From Kudoa neothunni (lineage: Eukaryota > Cnidaria), in assembly GCA_964304625.1 (NCBI GenBank), contig OZ199839.1, forward strand, positions 3,100,001-3,164,000: a stretch of 64,000 nucleotides of DNA, in the 5' to 3' direction. Shown piece by piece: positions 1-11,293 of this stretch (within the stretch, counting starts at the first letter, position 1; every line of letters begins with the position of its first letter). The position numbers were made by a program, and so were the translations under genes. The notes under the pieces were generated by a model that was not told the DNA's origin, searched no databases, and saw nothing but the letters and a program-made list of their open reading frames with translations.

Positions 1-1671
1 GTTGATTTGTTGAGCACTTGGGGTACGACGATGAGTTCCTATAGGTCGCGGGGTCAATCTTCCAACATCTGCACTCTTAACAGTATCACAAGAGGAAGCA
101 ATATTGGAGGGGTATTCGGGTACGTGTCTCAGATGAGGTCCAGTTGGGGTGAGATTTTCCACTTCCTGTTGTTCGTCTTCCTCGTTGATCAGCAGTGAAA
201 AGTCATCGCTTTCAATTGCCAACACCACACATCCACTCTCACCAGCGATAGCATCAAACGATCGACGCTCTTCATTCAAAAGGGCTTTTTCACCGAAATA
301 GGAGCCACGTCCCAACTGTTTGAGTAGCACTGGTTTCTCAGCACTTTTATTGGGTTTTTTGTAGATCAACACCGACCCAGTTTTCACAATAAAGAACACT
401 TTACCAATTTCACCCTTTTTAAAGATGCATTCCGACTTGCTATAAGTCAACTCCTGGACTATATTGATTACGCTCAATAACGAATTTTCTGATAGCTGCG
501 AGAGTATTGGTACATTGCGTAGCAGCTCCACGTATTCGTTCTTCAGTTTGAAATGGGATTTTAGCATGATATTTTGGAAGACATCCTGCTTCAAACACCA
601 CACTTTACAATCAGCAGAAACCGCCTTACACGATGCAGTACGTAGACACCGGTACAGCACAGATGCTTCACCAGTCATACTACCATGAGTTATCTGACCA
701 AGGTCTACATCGCGCCGTTGAATCTGGAACACACCTTGTTGGATGATAAACAAACATTCTCCTGACTCTCCTTCTTTATACAGATATTCACCTTCTCCCA
801 CTGGAAACAGGAAACAACAGTCAACCAACTCCTTGTATTGATTTTTGTCTAATCGTGAGAAAAATTCGTTCTTCTTCAGCACACCGTTGATAAATTCTTT
901 ATCATCATTTGATTTGGAATAGTGAACTATTCCAGTTGAGAACATATCAGCTTGACCTGGTTTGGTTTCAATGGCCACATTCTGAAGACGTCTGTTCATC
1001 TGTTTTTTTATCTCATTTTGACGAAGATCTCTCATTGCAATTTTCAAACGTTCGTTTTCCTCTTGCAAATAACTAATCTCCTCACGCAATTTGTAGTTTT
1101 CATTGGTCACTCGGTCCAACTCCACTTGGATAAGCTTCAGACGTTGTTCTTTGCTGGGGGTGCCATGTTTTTTGATTTTAGGATCAACTAAAAGATGCTT
1201 GAGATGGTTGGTTTTACGAGTGTCATGCCATGTTTCATTTGGATTGATTGCAGAAGAAGCTCCATGTTTGAGACTGTTGGTGTCGGACGAGTTGGTGAAG
1301 GTGTAAGTGCACGTAGTGTGGCCACTACCTAACATTACATCCCTCGATTCACAAGATGATTTTTTCTCCATTTCGTTGATTTGAGCTCCAGAGAACGAAG
1401 TCACCATCTTCGGCGGACCTTTCTTTTCGTTGGGTGTCAGTGACAACTCCTGGAACGATTTGTCATACGCGTCATCAAATTCTTTTTGTAGAGGTTCTTC
1501 CAATTCAACTGGTTCAACTGTAAAAAGTGGTATTTTTGAAGCATCGCATGGTGCTGGAAGTTGATTCATCGACTGAGATGGCAGCGTCGACGGATGTTGT
1601 TTCTTAGAAGCTGGGGTTCCATTACATTTATCACCATGGTTTCCACTTAAAAAAAATCTGAACCTGGACAT
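1..1671 (-). CDS. cGMP-dependent protein kinase, N-terminal 557 residues (runs off the window)
   Basis: An uninterrupted minus-strand frame of 557 codons starts at the ATG at 1671 and is still open at base 1. An in-frame TGA two codons upstream fixes the start, unless a 5' UTR intron ends at the TTTTAG just before it. In order I see a Ser/Thr-rich region of about 170 residues, a leucine-rich coiled coil (about 176-230) that would serve for dimerisation, cyclic-nucleotide-binding domain A (about 260-370, cassette with GEASVL and RTA), and domain B (about 380-500, cassette FGEKALL followed by R-S-F-D-A). Coiled coil followed by two tandem CNB domains is the PKG layout; PKA regulatory subunits have a different N-terminus. 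The kinase domain should lie beyond base 1. At least 55 low-complexity residues follow domain B, a long linker. The N-terminal extension is longer than in mammalian PKG I. No frameshift or internal stop. Confidence 0.88.
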   Translation of the reverse strand, partial: MSRFRFFLSGNHGDKCNGTPASKKQHPSTLPSQSMNQLPAPCDASKIPLFTVEPVELEEPLQKEFDDAYDKSFQELSLTPNEKKGPPKMVTSFSGAQINEMEKKSSCESRDVMLGSGHTTCTYTFTNSSDTNSLKHGASSAINPNETWHDTRKTNHLKHLLVDPKIKKHGTPSKEQRLKLIQVELDRVTNENYKLREEISYLQEENERLKIAMRDLRQNEIKKQMNRRLQNVAIETKPGQADMFSTGIVHYSKSNDDKEFINGVLKKNEFFSRLDKNQYKELVDCCFLFPVGEGEYLYKEGESGECLFIIQQGVFQIQRRDVDLGQITHGSMTGEASVLYRCLRTASCKAVSADCKVWCLKQDVFQNIMLKSHFKLKNEYVELLRNVPILSQLSENSLLSVINIVQELTYSKSECIFKKGEIGKVFFIVKTGSVLIYKKPNKSAEKPVLLKQLGRGSYFGEKALLNEERRSFDAIAGESGCVVLAIESDDFSLLINEEDEQQEVENLTPTGPHLRHVPEYPSNIASSCDTVKSADVGRLTPRPIGTHRRTPSAQQIN

Positions 1672-1679
1672 CTTTCAAC

Positions 1680-4532
1680 AACTAAAACAACAACATTAAC
1701 GATACGGTAAATATTTAGCTAGGTGAAAATTTAGCTGTTATTGTGAAATCACAAACAGGCTTTATCTAATAAACGAATGGTTGTCGGATAACAAATAAAA
1801 TTCAACTAAATCTATACATAGAAATGTATCATCACAACTCGATCAACAGCTTATTCGTTAAGCAGACCGAAAAGATTTAAAAACAACCAAATTTATTCAA
1901 CAACAATTATGGATCGATTTAATTTGATTAAACATTGAAATATGTCGACAACAAGAGTGCACTATCAATTTGATGCTGTCAACAAAAATAACGTTCAAAT
2001 TGAAACTAATGGCCGATGTGATAAAGGTATGTTAAATTTATTCAATCAATCAAGTGAGAAAATTTGTTTAATTTTATATCAAATGAAACATGTTAGAAGT
2101 AAACAAGGCTTACCTTTGTGAATTGATAAAGTGGATGGAAAACGATAAAACAATAAAATAAACTGAAAACGATTTCGCTGCAAGGTAAATTCAAGAAGTA
2201 TGACAGAGGATCCCTAAAACATGCACAGATCAATAGACAATCTCACATAAATCTGAGAACCAACTTAACATCAGCTTGAGAAACAACCAGCCAACGTAAT
2301 TCCTTGGTGACTTTCGCGTTAGCTTACGATCTTTGTATCATATATAAATTGATAGATTTGGACTGAGAAAATTCTGATTTATTACCAACCTAAAAATGAT
2401 TCGTCAATCCATCATCATCTCATTGATAACTTCAAAAAATCAACCTCACAGAAATTAAAAGGATAAGTATACAATTAATCGGCTTATCATTTCGATAAAG
2501 TATACCCATTCTCAATTGAGTTACGATCTTAGTATATAAATGGAGAAAATATTATTTGAAACTTGGCACATGTTTTTCTACCAAAAATCCACCATCTATA
2601 ACCTTTAAACCAAATGTTCTCATGGGCAGCTTGATTATGTATTAATCCATTTTCGTATTTATTGAAAAAGCACAGAAATGTATTCCAATATTAGAAAATA
2701 AATATTTATAATTTAAAATCAACAAAGTCAACACCTATTTTTAAATAGATCTGCTTCATTGATTTCAACTATAGATTACAATCCGTATACATTGATAATA
2801 ATATTTTTAACACTCTTAATCTTATATATGATTGAGCTTTCCGATCTATGTGAGAACTTAAGTTATTCAATAATTGTGCGTATTTCGGCTCGTCTTATTG
2901 GCATCAAATTCTTCCTTAAATTATTGTGAATAATTACGAAACATTATTTTTATTCAATATAATATTGACACACACCAAATGAATTGTATATTTAAATAGT
3001 GTATTAGCTTGCGATATCTCCCACGTTCAACAGAGTATCAGTGCAATAATAACAAGGAGACTGGATTGATTTGGATTAATCTCAACTGTTCATTAGGAAC
3101 ATTCCTCATTTGTCAAAATGAATGTTTATGTGTTAAACTAGATATTTTCATTTATCCATTCTATCATTAGTCAGTTATCCAGTTATTCACCTATCAGGCA
3201 CAATAGAGGATTTTTGTGATTTCATTGCTTAAAATACGGTTAATATTGTTGCTCTTCGTTTTCCTATATAGCTTTTAATTTGTTCTCTGTGTAATTAATG
3301 CACTACAGCTGTCCACATTAAAAATTTTAGTAATAATTTTCAGTGCAGATCCAGCAAACGTTGGTATGTCTAAAGTCTTACGAAATCAACGAATCTTCAA
3401 CAAATAAAGTGCTATATTTTTATTTGTTAAAATGTTACGTGGGTGACGGGTAATACGTAATCCTTTCGAGACCGGGGGAAAAGTGCGTATTGCCTAACAT
3501 GGTTGGTTAATTCGCAATTTTTGAGACGCTTGCGTATGTTCAAAATTCTACTATTCATTAATTATTATCGTAGTATTTTGCTTTAGAAAACAATAATTAT
3601 TTTTAATTGTTTCTTACACCTCGTCTATATGGTAAATAGATCTTCTAACTTTAAGCGGATTTTTAGAAAGAAATAGAACCACTTTTTTGTTAAATAACCA
3701 TTATTTATTTGAGGCATTTAAATGGTTTTTGTGATTAGCTATTTCTTCATCAACAGTTTCTAAATATGATAAGCTAATGTCTCCGGAATAACTGGAGGAA
3801 TTCTTTCATTTTTTCATCGTCTTTGCTTCGATATTCACAAACCCCAAAAGTGGCACTTGAATAATGTTTTAGTTATATGAGAATCGTCTTGCTAAACTAA
3901 ACCGAAGAATCTAGCTCTCCCCTTTTAATATTTTCTATACAGAGAATCACATCGAAATGAAATCGTAATTTTGTCATAGTTAAAAATCAACTCCATCTCG
4001 AGCAGGCACATGCCATGAGTATTTGCTTTGAATAAGCACTCAATGGTTTTACTTCAGTATTAGATTACCACGAATTTCGAAGTTACCAAAAAAAATTCAT
4101 GACTAAAAACTTTAGATATTGTTTAATTTAAATTTAAGAATTTTTCAAAAACTTAATTATTTTAAAATAAATAAATTAAATAAAACTACACGGGGCCTTT
4201 CTCTTGAATTCTATGTAAAAATGTCGCTCCTTAATAATACAGCCACATAACCATTCTATTTTGTTGTATCAATTAGTTTGAAATGTTCTGGTAATTTGTA
4301 TACTACTTTTTCTGTAATTGTAGAAGCTCTAGGATTGATCTACCATCAGCAATAACTTTTATTTCTTCTTCGTATGAAAACTTTAAATAAGTTTAACAGA
4401 GTCGTTACTATTCATGATTTAGACGGCATCGTTACAGTAGACAACACAGAGATTAATTATCTACTCGGTAAATTGTAATGTTTCATGTTTATACAACAAA
4501 AATAATAAATTTTTTTATTAATTTGAAATTAA
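1680..4532. other. AT-rich intergenic region with one weak candidate exon
   Basis: Mostly AT-rich sequence without a convincing gene. A possible plus-strand first exon lies at 1943-2027: it begins with ATG, encodes about 28 residues of balanced composition, and ends at a good donor (AAAG|gtatgt). A short acceptor/donor-bounded stretch near 3345-3364 is in phase with it, but I could not extend the chain or recognise the protein. The region would also hold the 5' flank of the PKG gene. Confidence 0.3.
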
Positions 4533-4795
4533 TCAACCAGCATAAAAATTGTCTAAACAAGCATGTAAAATTTTGATTTTTGAATAAAGAATTGAAAAGT
4601 CATGAGAAGCAGCGAAGATTCCACCTCCAATGGCCAATAAACCTCCATATGTTAACCAGCGCATATGACACGTTAGTTTCGGGCACGTCTGTAGAATTAA
4701 CTCTTCGTAGATAATCTTAGGCTTGACGAGCCCACCTGCGCATTAGCTTGGCGTTTTATCCTCGAATAAGTCATCATTTTAAACCGGAATTTCAT
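4533..4795 (-). CDS. candidate small membrane protein, unrecognised
   Basis: Two overlapping minus-strand reading frames together give a protein of about 85 residues: a basic N-terminus (MKFRFKMMTYSRIKRQ), then after a one-base frame change near 4730 a stretch with KPKIIYEELI, two cysteines and a glycine-rich hydrophobic segment (GGLLAIGGGIFAA) that looks like a membrane helix with a small-residue packing motif, ending at TGA. Base composition is less AT-biased than the surroundings, which supports coding. The frame change could be an assembly error or an unrecognised splice. I do not recognise the family; a small mitochondrial membrane protein is only a guess. Confidence 0.4.
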
Positions 4796-5142
4796 GTAAA
4801 TTTATATATTATGTTATCTAAAGATTCATATTATTAACGAAAAAATTTTTTCTCCTGATGTTAAATTGAGTTTTAACTAAAGTGGATTATTGTTATATCC
4901 TTTAATTCTGGTTTTATGCTCAATTAATCTCTTACATGTGATTTCTTCTTGTAAAGATAGACGTTATTGTTTCGAATGATCTTTATCCATCCGACACTGA
5001 AAGCATCGCGTCTGATGAATTAAATAAAACTTTTAAAGATTTTAATGAGTTTGACGAAGATTTCTACTTGATTCAATTATTATGTATCTCTTTCTATTTA
5101 TTAGACCATTCACTGTTGATACATAATTATCTAATGTCTATA

Positions 5143-7269
5143 TTAACCTTTCAAGTAAAATGGAGTATTATTATACCCGAAGCCTATTTAGTATTTAATT
5201 TTTTACCTCAAATCTAAGAGTTAAACTTGTTATATTCCACCCAATCTTCTAATGTTTTATAATACATATTCTTCCTGATAAACATTTTTTTTTGTTTTGT
5301 AATATGAAATATAACGCAAAAATACACTCCGAGTAAATTTAGGGGATTTTTACATTCCACATTTTTTTAGACTAAGTTGTTTTGAATAAAAAATAATATT
5401 CTTTCGATGAATTTGATACATTTTCGCCGACGAATTATTGTTTAAATCAACAAATATTACTGGGCATATTGCAATGCGCTTGCGCCAATAGGACATTGGT
5501 GAAATGATCTCAAAGTGAATATGGCGTTAAATATCCTGATACTGATTCTTCAAAGATGGATTATTCCTTTATGCGTGATACGTCATCAGATAATTTGGAA
5601 GTTGAAATCAATACTCCGCCTGAATCGCTAAAGATAAGAATGGAACCTTATGGACAATTGAAAAACCCTCGACTTCTAGAACTGCAGCCGAAAATATTTT
5701 GACCAGTCGTACTGGTGTTTCATCTTTAGTTTTACAAAATGTAAATGAAATTATTGATACATTTAAAGTGCCTTTTCGCCAGAAAATGTTTGATTTAATT
5801 TCAAAACATACCATTCAGTATGGCAACAATTTTTTTGGTGATTCTTGGAAGCTATTAGATACTGTAGAATTCGATGGATTCGTCAGGTGTTGATTGCTAA
5901 TTGGATTATTTGACGATATTCAACAGCCAGTCAAAGAATTGTTCTGGTTAGAAGAGGGAAGACAAGTTTATCGTGACCTATTTTCATTAAATGGATTCCG
6001 ACAAATCAAGAGAGCTCTTCATTTCGACTATTTGGAAACACGAGAGACAAGAAAAACATTAGATAAATTTTGCCACATTCGTGAACTCTGGGATATCTGG
6101 GTTGACTCGCTTATCCAGAGTTTTCGAGCTTTTGAGGATCTTCGCATCGACGAGCAACTTGAGGCTTTGAGAAGTCGATGTAAATTCAAACAATATATGC
6201 CAAAATAGCCTTCAAAATATGGCCTAAAGTTTTTTTAAATAACTGACCCAAAGTCAATTTTTTCACGTCTATTGAGTTAGCTGATGAGTTGTTACAAAAA
6301 AAACTTACGATTGTTGGAACGATGCGTTCAAATAAGAGGGAGATACCGCCATATTTGAGACCAGATAGAACGGCTTCTATTCATTCATCTCTTTGTTTTT
6401 AATGAAAAAAAGTGATACTAAGATATATTCTTTGTTTTTTCTCAACGAACACTCAATTATAAAAAGAAAAGCCATTTAAACCCGATGTCATAATGCATTA
6501 TAATGCAGTAAAAGGCGGAGTTGATACAGTTTCCAGATTATTGGCAGCAATGAATGTCAGACGAGTAACTTGTCGTTGGCCGTTAATTACTTTCTTTAAC
6601 ATGGTTGATATCGGTTTGATTAATGCGTTTTGTATATAAAAAAATTTATTCCCTTCTTCAAAATTACTCAGGAGGGAATTTTTGAAAATGATGATAACCC
6701 AATTGACGCGTTGACTGCTTTTGAGGCGGAAAAAAAATATGGCAGCTAATAAAGACTGCTCTGTTATATCTGTTATAATGGGACAAAGTAGTTGTGGGAG
6801 ATATCGTTTTTGCGATAGGAAGTATGATTGAAAACCCAAAATAAAATGCGATTTGTGTGCTTCATCTTGCTGCAAATTCCATTTGAATCATGTTTGTTGT
6901 AATTGTTTTAACCGATAACTTTATGTCAATGTTGTCTTATTATTAATGTTATTCTTTTGTTCTTATATTTAATAAAATAATTCTAATGTTACTTAAAAGC
7001 TTTCCTAAATTAGAAATTAGGATTTTGTAAACGTATTGTCAATACACATCCACACCAGATGATAAATTTTGATTTTGTGCGTATGCGCTTTGCATACTTA
7101 GCTAGAAATGTAGGTCTATTATTTCAAATTTAATCGATTAAAATTTTTCAAAGTTTACATAAATAATTATTTTTATATTCTAAATTGTTGGATCCACAAA
7201 AATATGGGGTATAAAAATACCCCAATTATACTCGGAGGGAGTAAATTTTCAAGTGACTTAGAAGGTTAA
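5143..7269 (+). mobile_element. degenerate piggyBac transposon (element A)
   Basis: The element is bounded by TTAA at both ends (5143 and 7266), the piggyBac target site, with matching inverted ends TTAACCTT. A near-perfect palindrome lies just inside each end (5170s and about 7203-7220). Inside, the plus strand carries a broken transposase: an acidic N-terminus from 5556, the typical central part with a DE-containing motif and KQYMPK (5894-6208), and the C-terminal KGGVDTV and RWP..FFN motifs (6505-6650), followed by a Cys-rich tail. Several stops and frame changes show that it is dead. Coding parts are in DDE_Tnp_1_7 order. Confidence 0.85.
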
Positions 7270-7854
7270 TGTAAAATTGCGAGTTATAATAAAATTACAA
7301 TTAAGTATATACAAACAACAATTAACATAAGAAGCTGATTATGATGTTGGAATAAGAATAGAAAATCTTATAGTGATTTTTCAGTTTTTATTCTAATTGA
7401 AGTTTATCCAGTTTTCTTTTATATAATATGCGAGTAAAAAAGAAATGAAAAAAGATCTATTCGAATCATATTTACTTTCATATTCGACATGCTATCTGAT
7501 ACTAAACTTGTTTTTTTACAATTAACGGCGAATTTTAAAAATACTTAATTTTAGTTTAAAAGTGTATTAGTCTGAATTATTGTGTAAAATATGACATTCA
7601 ATGATAAAACATCTTTGATGTGTTAATAAAGCCTGAAGACAGCTACCCGATTAATTCTTGAGCCCTAAAATGATTAAACTAATTCGACTGGGCTCTTGGA
7701 GTCCAGTTCAACCTTTACGTGACTGTCCGATGATAGTATACAAAGGGTTGACATCAATATTACTCTTTCTGCATTCTTTGAAATTTCTCTACTTTGTTTA
7801 TCTATTTTCCTAAAATTGTGTACAGTATAGAATAATAAAATTATTGAAAAAAAT

Positions 7855-8995
7855 AGTTATAATAATATTCCGAAAAAATTTGTTATCTTCGGAAGTCCTG
7901 GGGCCAATTTGATCCCAAGTTTTTATTTTATGATTTTACTATAAAAATTATTTTAAACGTGAAGCAGATGTATTTTTCGAATTGTATGAACTCAATTTTT
8001 TATAAAATAATGATTAATAAATCACTTAATCCACATTAATACCTTACTAATGATTTCAGATCCTGTTCTCGAATTATCATAATACAAAATGATATCTTAC
8101 TTTAATTGTTTTGGTAGTTAAATGAAAAACTATTCATTTCTCATGAAAAAAAGAAATTATATGAGTTTTTAAAATATTCGGCCCGAACTATCTAATTATT
8201 TAAACAGTTATTACATTTTTTCGATGAACCTTCCCAACATTCTGATAAGATGAATGGTTCTTCGCGATCCTTGTGCATAGCCATTAGAGAGGATACACAA
8301 ATAACCGATAAAATCGGTAGAATCATATGTATACAATTGTTCTTCAACAGATTTTCTCCAATAATTAATTAAATCAATTTCTTTTTACAGATAATTTTAG
8401 AACAAAATATAAAAAGGTCTATAATGTTACGAATCCGTTGATACTAATGAGTGAAAGGACCAGAAGATAGGTTCAAAATTTTTTTAGTCGAAATGCTTTT
8501 AGTTCGAGATCCCAAGAAATTCCAGATTTGCTGACTTTCGAGTTTCTAATTACTCTTGGCTCCATTGATTCGCTTGAATCTTCTGATGATTCCAAAAAAC
8601 AGTCGTCAGACACACTGTCTGGTTAATTTAGTTCATCACCGAATTTGCTATACTCACTCATCGATAGTTATTGAATTAGATTTGAAAATGGGATTACACT
8701 TTGTTTAAATTCAGGGAAAAAACAGAAAAAGTATAATGTTCTTCATGAAAATAAAATAATTGTTTGTTTCAGTTATGCATTAAGTTTTTGTTTACAAAAA
8801 ATTAAAATAAAGAGATTTTTACAAGGGAAAAACCAACCTTATTATTTTAAACAAAAAATTAGTCATTAGATATCGAAAATATCAGAAAATTGAATTGGTA
8901 ATAATTTTTGTAATTAATTTACCAAGTAACAATCTGGGGTTAAATTGGCCCCAAGAGACCTCCGAGGATGGGTTTTAGCTATTTTAGAAGGTTAA
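7855..8995 (-). mobile_element. piggyBac-derived element B with N-terminal transposase remnant
   Basis: The right end is TTAA at 8992-8995, preceded by AGAAGG. Matching inverted palindromic segments lie at about 7895-7918 and 8936-8962 (GGGGCCAATTT types). The left TTAA appears to have decayed, so the left limit is approximate. On the minus strand, 8655 down to 8480 resembles the acidic/serine-rich N-terminus of a piggyBac transposase (starting MSEYSKFGDEL) but is interrupted early. The catalytic core is missing, so this is an internally deleted derivative. Confidence 0.6.
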
Positions 8996-9772
8996 CCTTC
9001 TATGTAGCTGGAATTAACTCCCTCCAAATATAAGTGGCGTAGAAATCTATCTCTCGTTTTTATTTCATAAAATTGTTTCAAATGAAAGTCAGTCTTGACT
9101 GAAAAAGTACATGAAAAATTCATAGGGTGAATTTTAAGGAAATGGTCAATTATCCAATTCGTAACACGAATTTCATGTTGCGCAGCATCATACACTGATA
9201 ACATTTTTTGGAATACGATTGCATTTACGATTTTATTTCTGTGTTTTTAATGAAATCAAGCAATACAAATAATTTAACCGCTGTCGACTTATTTACCTTA
9301 TGCTAAACAACGAGATGTAATATTGCGCAGAAAAACAAAAATGATAGTAAATTGTGATTATTCCATGAAAACAGTAGTTACATATTTTTATAATTCTCTC
9401 TACAACACAAAACTAAACAAACTACGATTATTTCATAAAAAATATATCACATATTTTATTGAATACTTTTTATAGCATGAAACTAAGAAAACTGTTAAAA
9501 AGTCTGATAGCTTTAAATAATTAGTATAAGTGTGATCAGAATGTGAGGAGGTATCGCTATATTCAAGAGAGGATGGTGTGCTTATATCGATTTTGCGCAT
9601 GCAGGGTAACATCACGGGTATTGTTTCAAGTAATTATTTATTCGATATTTACTTGATAGAATTTCGTGAAATTTTTAAAAATGACCTTTATCGTTATTTT
9701 AAGTAATCTTTTAAATAAAAAATGTGGGCTAGATTTCTACCCCCATTTATTATTTGGGTGTTTTTACATTAA
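8992..9772 (-). mobile_element. short piggyBac-derived element C sharing a TTAA with element B
   Basis: It starts at the TTAA 8992-8995 with CCTTCTA..., close to the reversed right end of element A, including a CTCCCTCC block. It probably ends at TTAA 9769-9772, with the palindrome GTGGGCTAGATTTCTACCCCC (9723-9743) just inside. A minus-strand frame at 9603-9433 has a serine-rich N-terminus of the piggyBac kind, and a second frame at 9204-8992 is unrecognised. Limits come from repeat similarity only. Confidence 0.5.
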
Positions 9773-9867
9773 ATTTTTTGATATATGACCAAAAAAATTT
9801 TCATTTTGTTTTCTGAAAGCTTTTATAGAGATAGATGGTTATAAAAACTTTATAGGAGTTATATTTC

Positions 9868-10897
9868 AATAACTATCTGAGTCGCACGAGAATTTACACC
9901 TTCGAAATAAAAATGGGTAAAAATCTACCCTAGAATTTGTTTGACTAAAATTGTTTAAAATCTTAAGTTACATAATCTCGACTAGTTTTAATAAATTCTA
10001 CCGATTAGATTTTGAGTAAATCAAGAAACATTATTATAAGCTATTCTCGCGCATGCGCGCCGTTTTTATATCTAGCGGTTTTTGCCGTACGCTTATGTCT
10101 CATCAACAACAAATCTCTCTCTTTTTACTTAAAAATGTCCACTTAATGTAAACGAATTTTTAAAGGTTTATCGCGCACAAATAAATGTAATCTTGATACA
10201 ACAAATTAACAAAAATAACAAGAAAACGGCGTTAGTTCTTGAAAAATGTCCAACAAACATGTCAAGAATGTTGTTCACATCAAAACCCTAAAAAATATCT
10301 CATGTATGGACAATTTTTATGCTGTACACTTATTGATTGAAGAATGTCTGAAATGTATCGACCATCGATTTAATATTCTGTTTTATAAAATAGGCAGCAC
10401 TGAAATGATTATATTATACAAAATGTTATTAGTTGGTGTTTTAATGGATGATGGAGTCTCAGTCTCCCATAATGTTCCATTCTTGTCAATAAGACAATCG
10501 ACTGGAAGATTTATATCAAACTCGCATTTATCTGAAAATCCTTTGTTAATAGGCCTTAACACGTGTCTGATGAGTGATGAGTCGAATCTGAGCAACTTTC
10601 GCTGTATTCGCATCGACTAATCTCACACAAAACGAGAGGAGAGCATGCGCACATGGGTCCTAATACTAGTGTTTCTTGATTCACTCAAAATCTAATCGAT
10701 AGAATTGACTAATATTATTCAAAATTAAATATCTTTTTATTCCTTATAACTATACTATAAAAACCGTTACAAGATTAAACTGCATTTGGACCATGTATCT
10801 TTAATTTATTGGGTAAAAAAGGACTTCAAACATTACGTGGGGTAGATTTCTACCCCATTTTACTTGGAGGGTAAATACGCTACAATATCGCCTAAAA
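9868..10897 (-). mobile_element. piggyBac-derived element D with long inverted ends
   Basis: Long inverted similarity joins 9868-10045 with 10640-10897; for example, a block around 10008-10035 is repeated inverted near 10655-10690. Palindromes GGGTAAAAATCTACCC (9914-9929) and GGGGTAGATTTCTACCCC (10841-10858) sit just inside the ends. The minus-strand frame 10613-10383 looks like a piggyBac N-terminal region (DKNGTLWETETP, then NNIL). The rest of the transposase is gone. A CG-rich palindrome lies at 10048-10061. Terminal TTAA sites are not intact, so the limits are approximate. Confidence 0.6.
10048..10061. promoter_or_regulatory. CGCGCATGCGCG palindrome (NRF-1-like site)
   Basis: It matches the NRF-1 consensus YGCGCAYGCGCR and is the same as the site at 62732-62745. 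Related sites occur across the window. It lies inside piggyBac derivative D, so it may belong to the transposon and not to a host promoter. Confidence 0.4.
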
Positions 10898-11293
10898 AAT
10901 CTCTTGAGATAGAAATATAACTTATTTTACACCTTACCTAGGGAGTTAATCTCGTCGCACAAAATCCTTAAGCATTAATTTACACAATAATTTATGCTTT
11001 TTTAAAAATATTTCGCTGATCGAGAATTCTTAACTTTTTAATATGATTTTTGACAATATTTAGAACATATTCAATCGATAAACGTCAGATTATGTCTTAA
11101 ATTAATTTGTAAATGTGTTAGTTTTTTGAATCATTAGAGGGCTGATCGGAACAAAATTTGAAAAAATTCTCACAAGTTTAATTCTCCCTTTAAAATTCAA
11201 AATCTCATCACAATGATAATTTTAGGAGTAGGTACGAGAAAAAAAGATACAAATAATATACCATTTTATATAAATGTAAATATAAATTAAAAA

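Noticed and set aside
1103-1306. Plus-strand ORFs at 7-198, 464-688, 952-1191 and 1103-1306
   Set aside because: They are antisense shadows of the PKG coding region, which is open for 557 codons on the minus strand.
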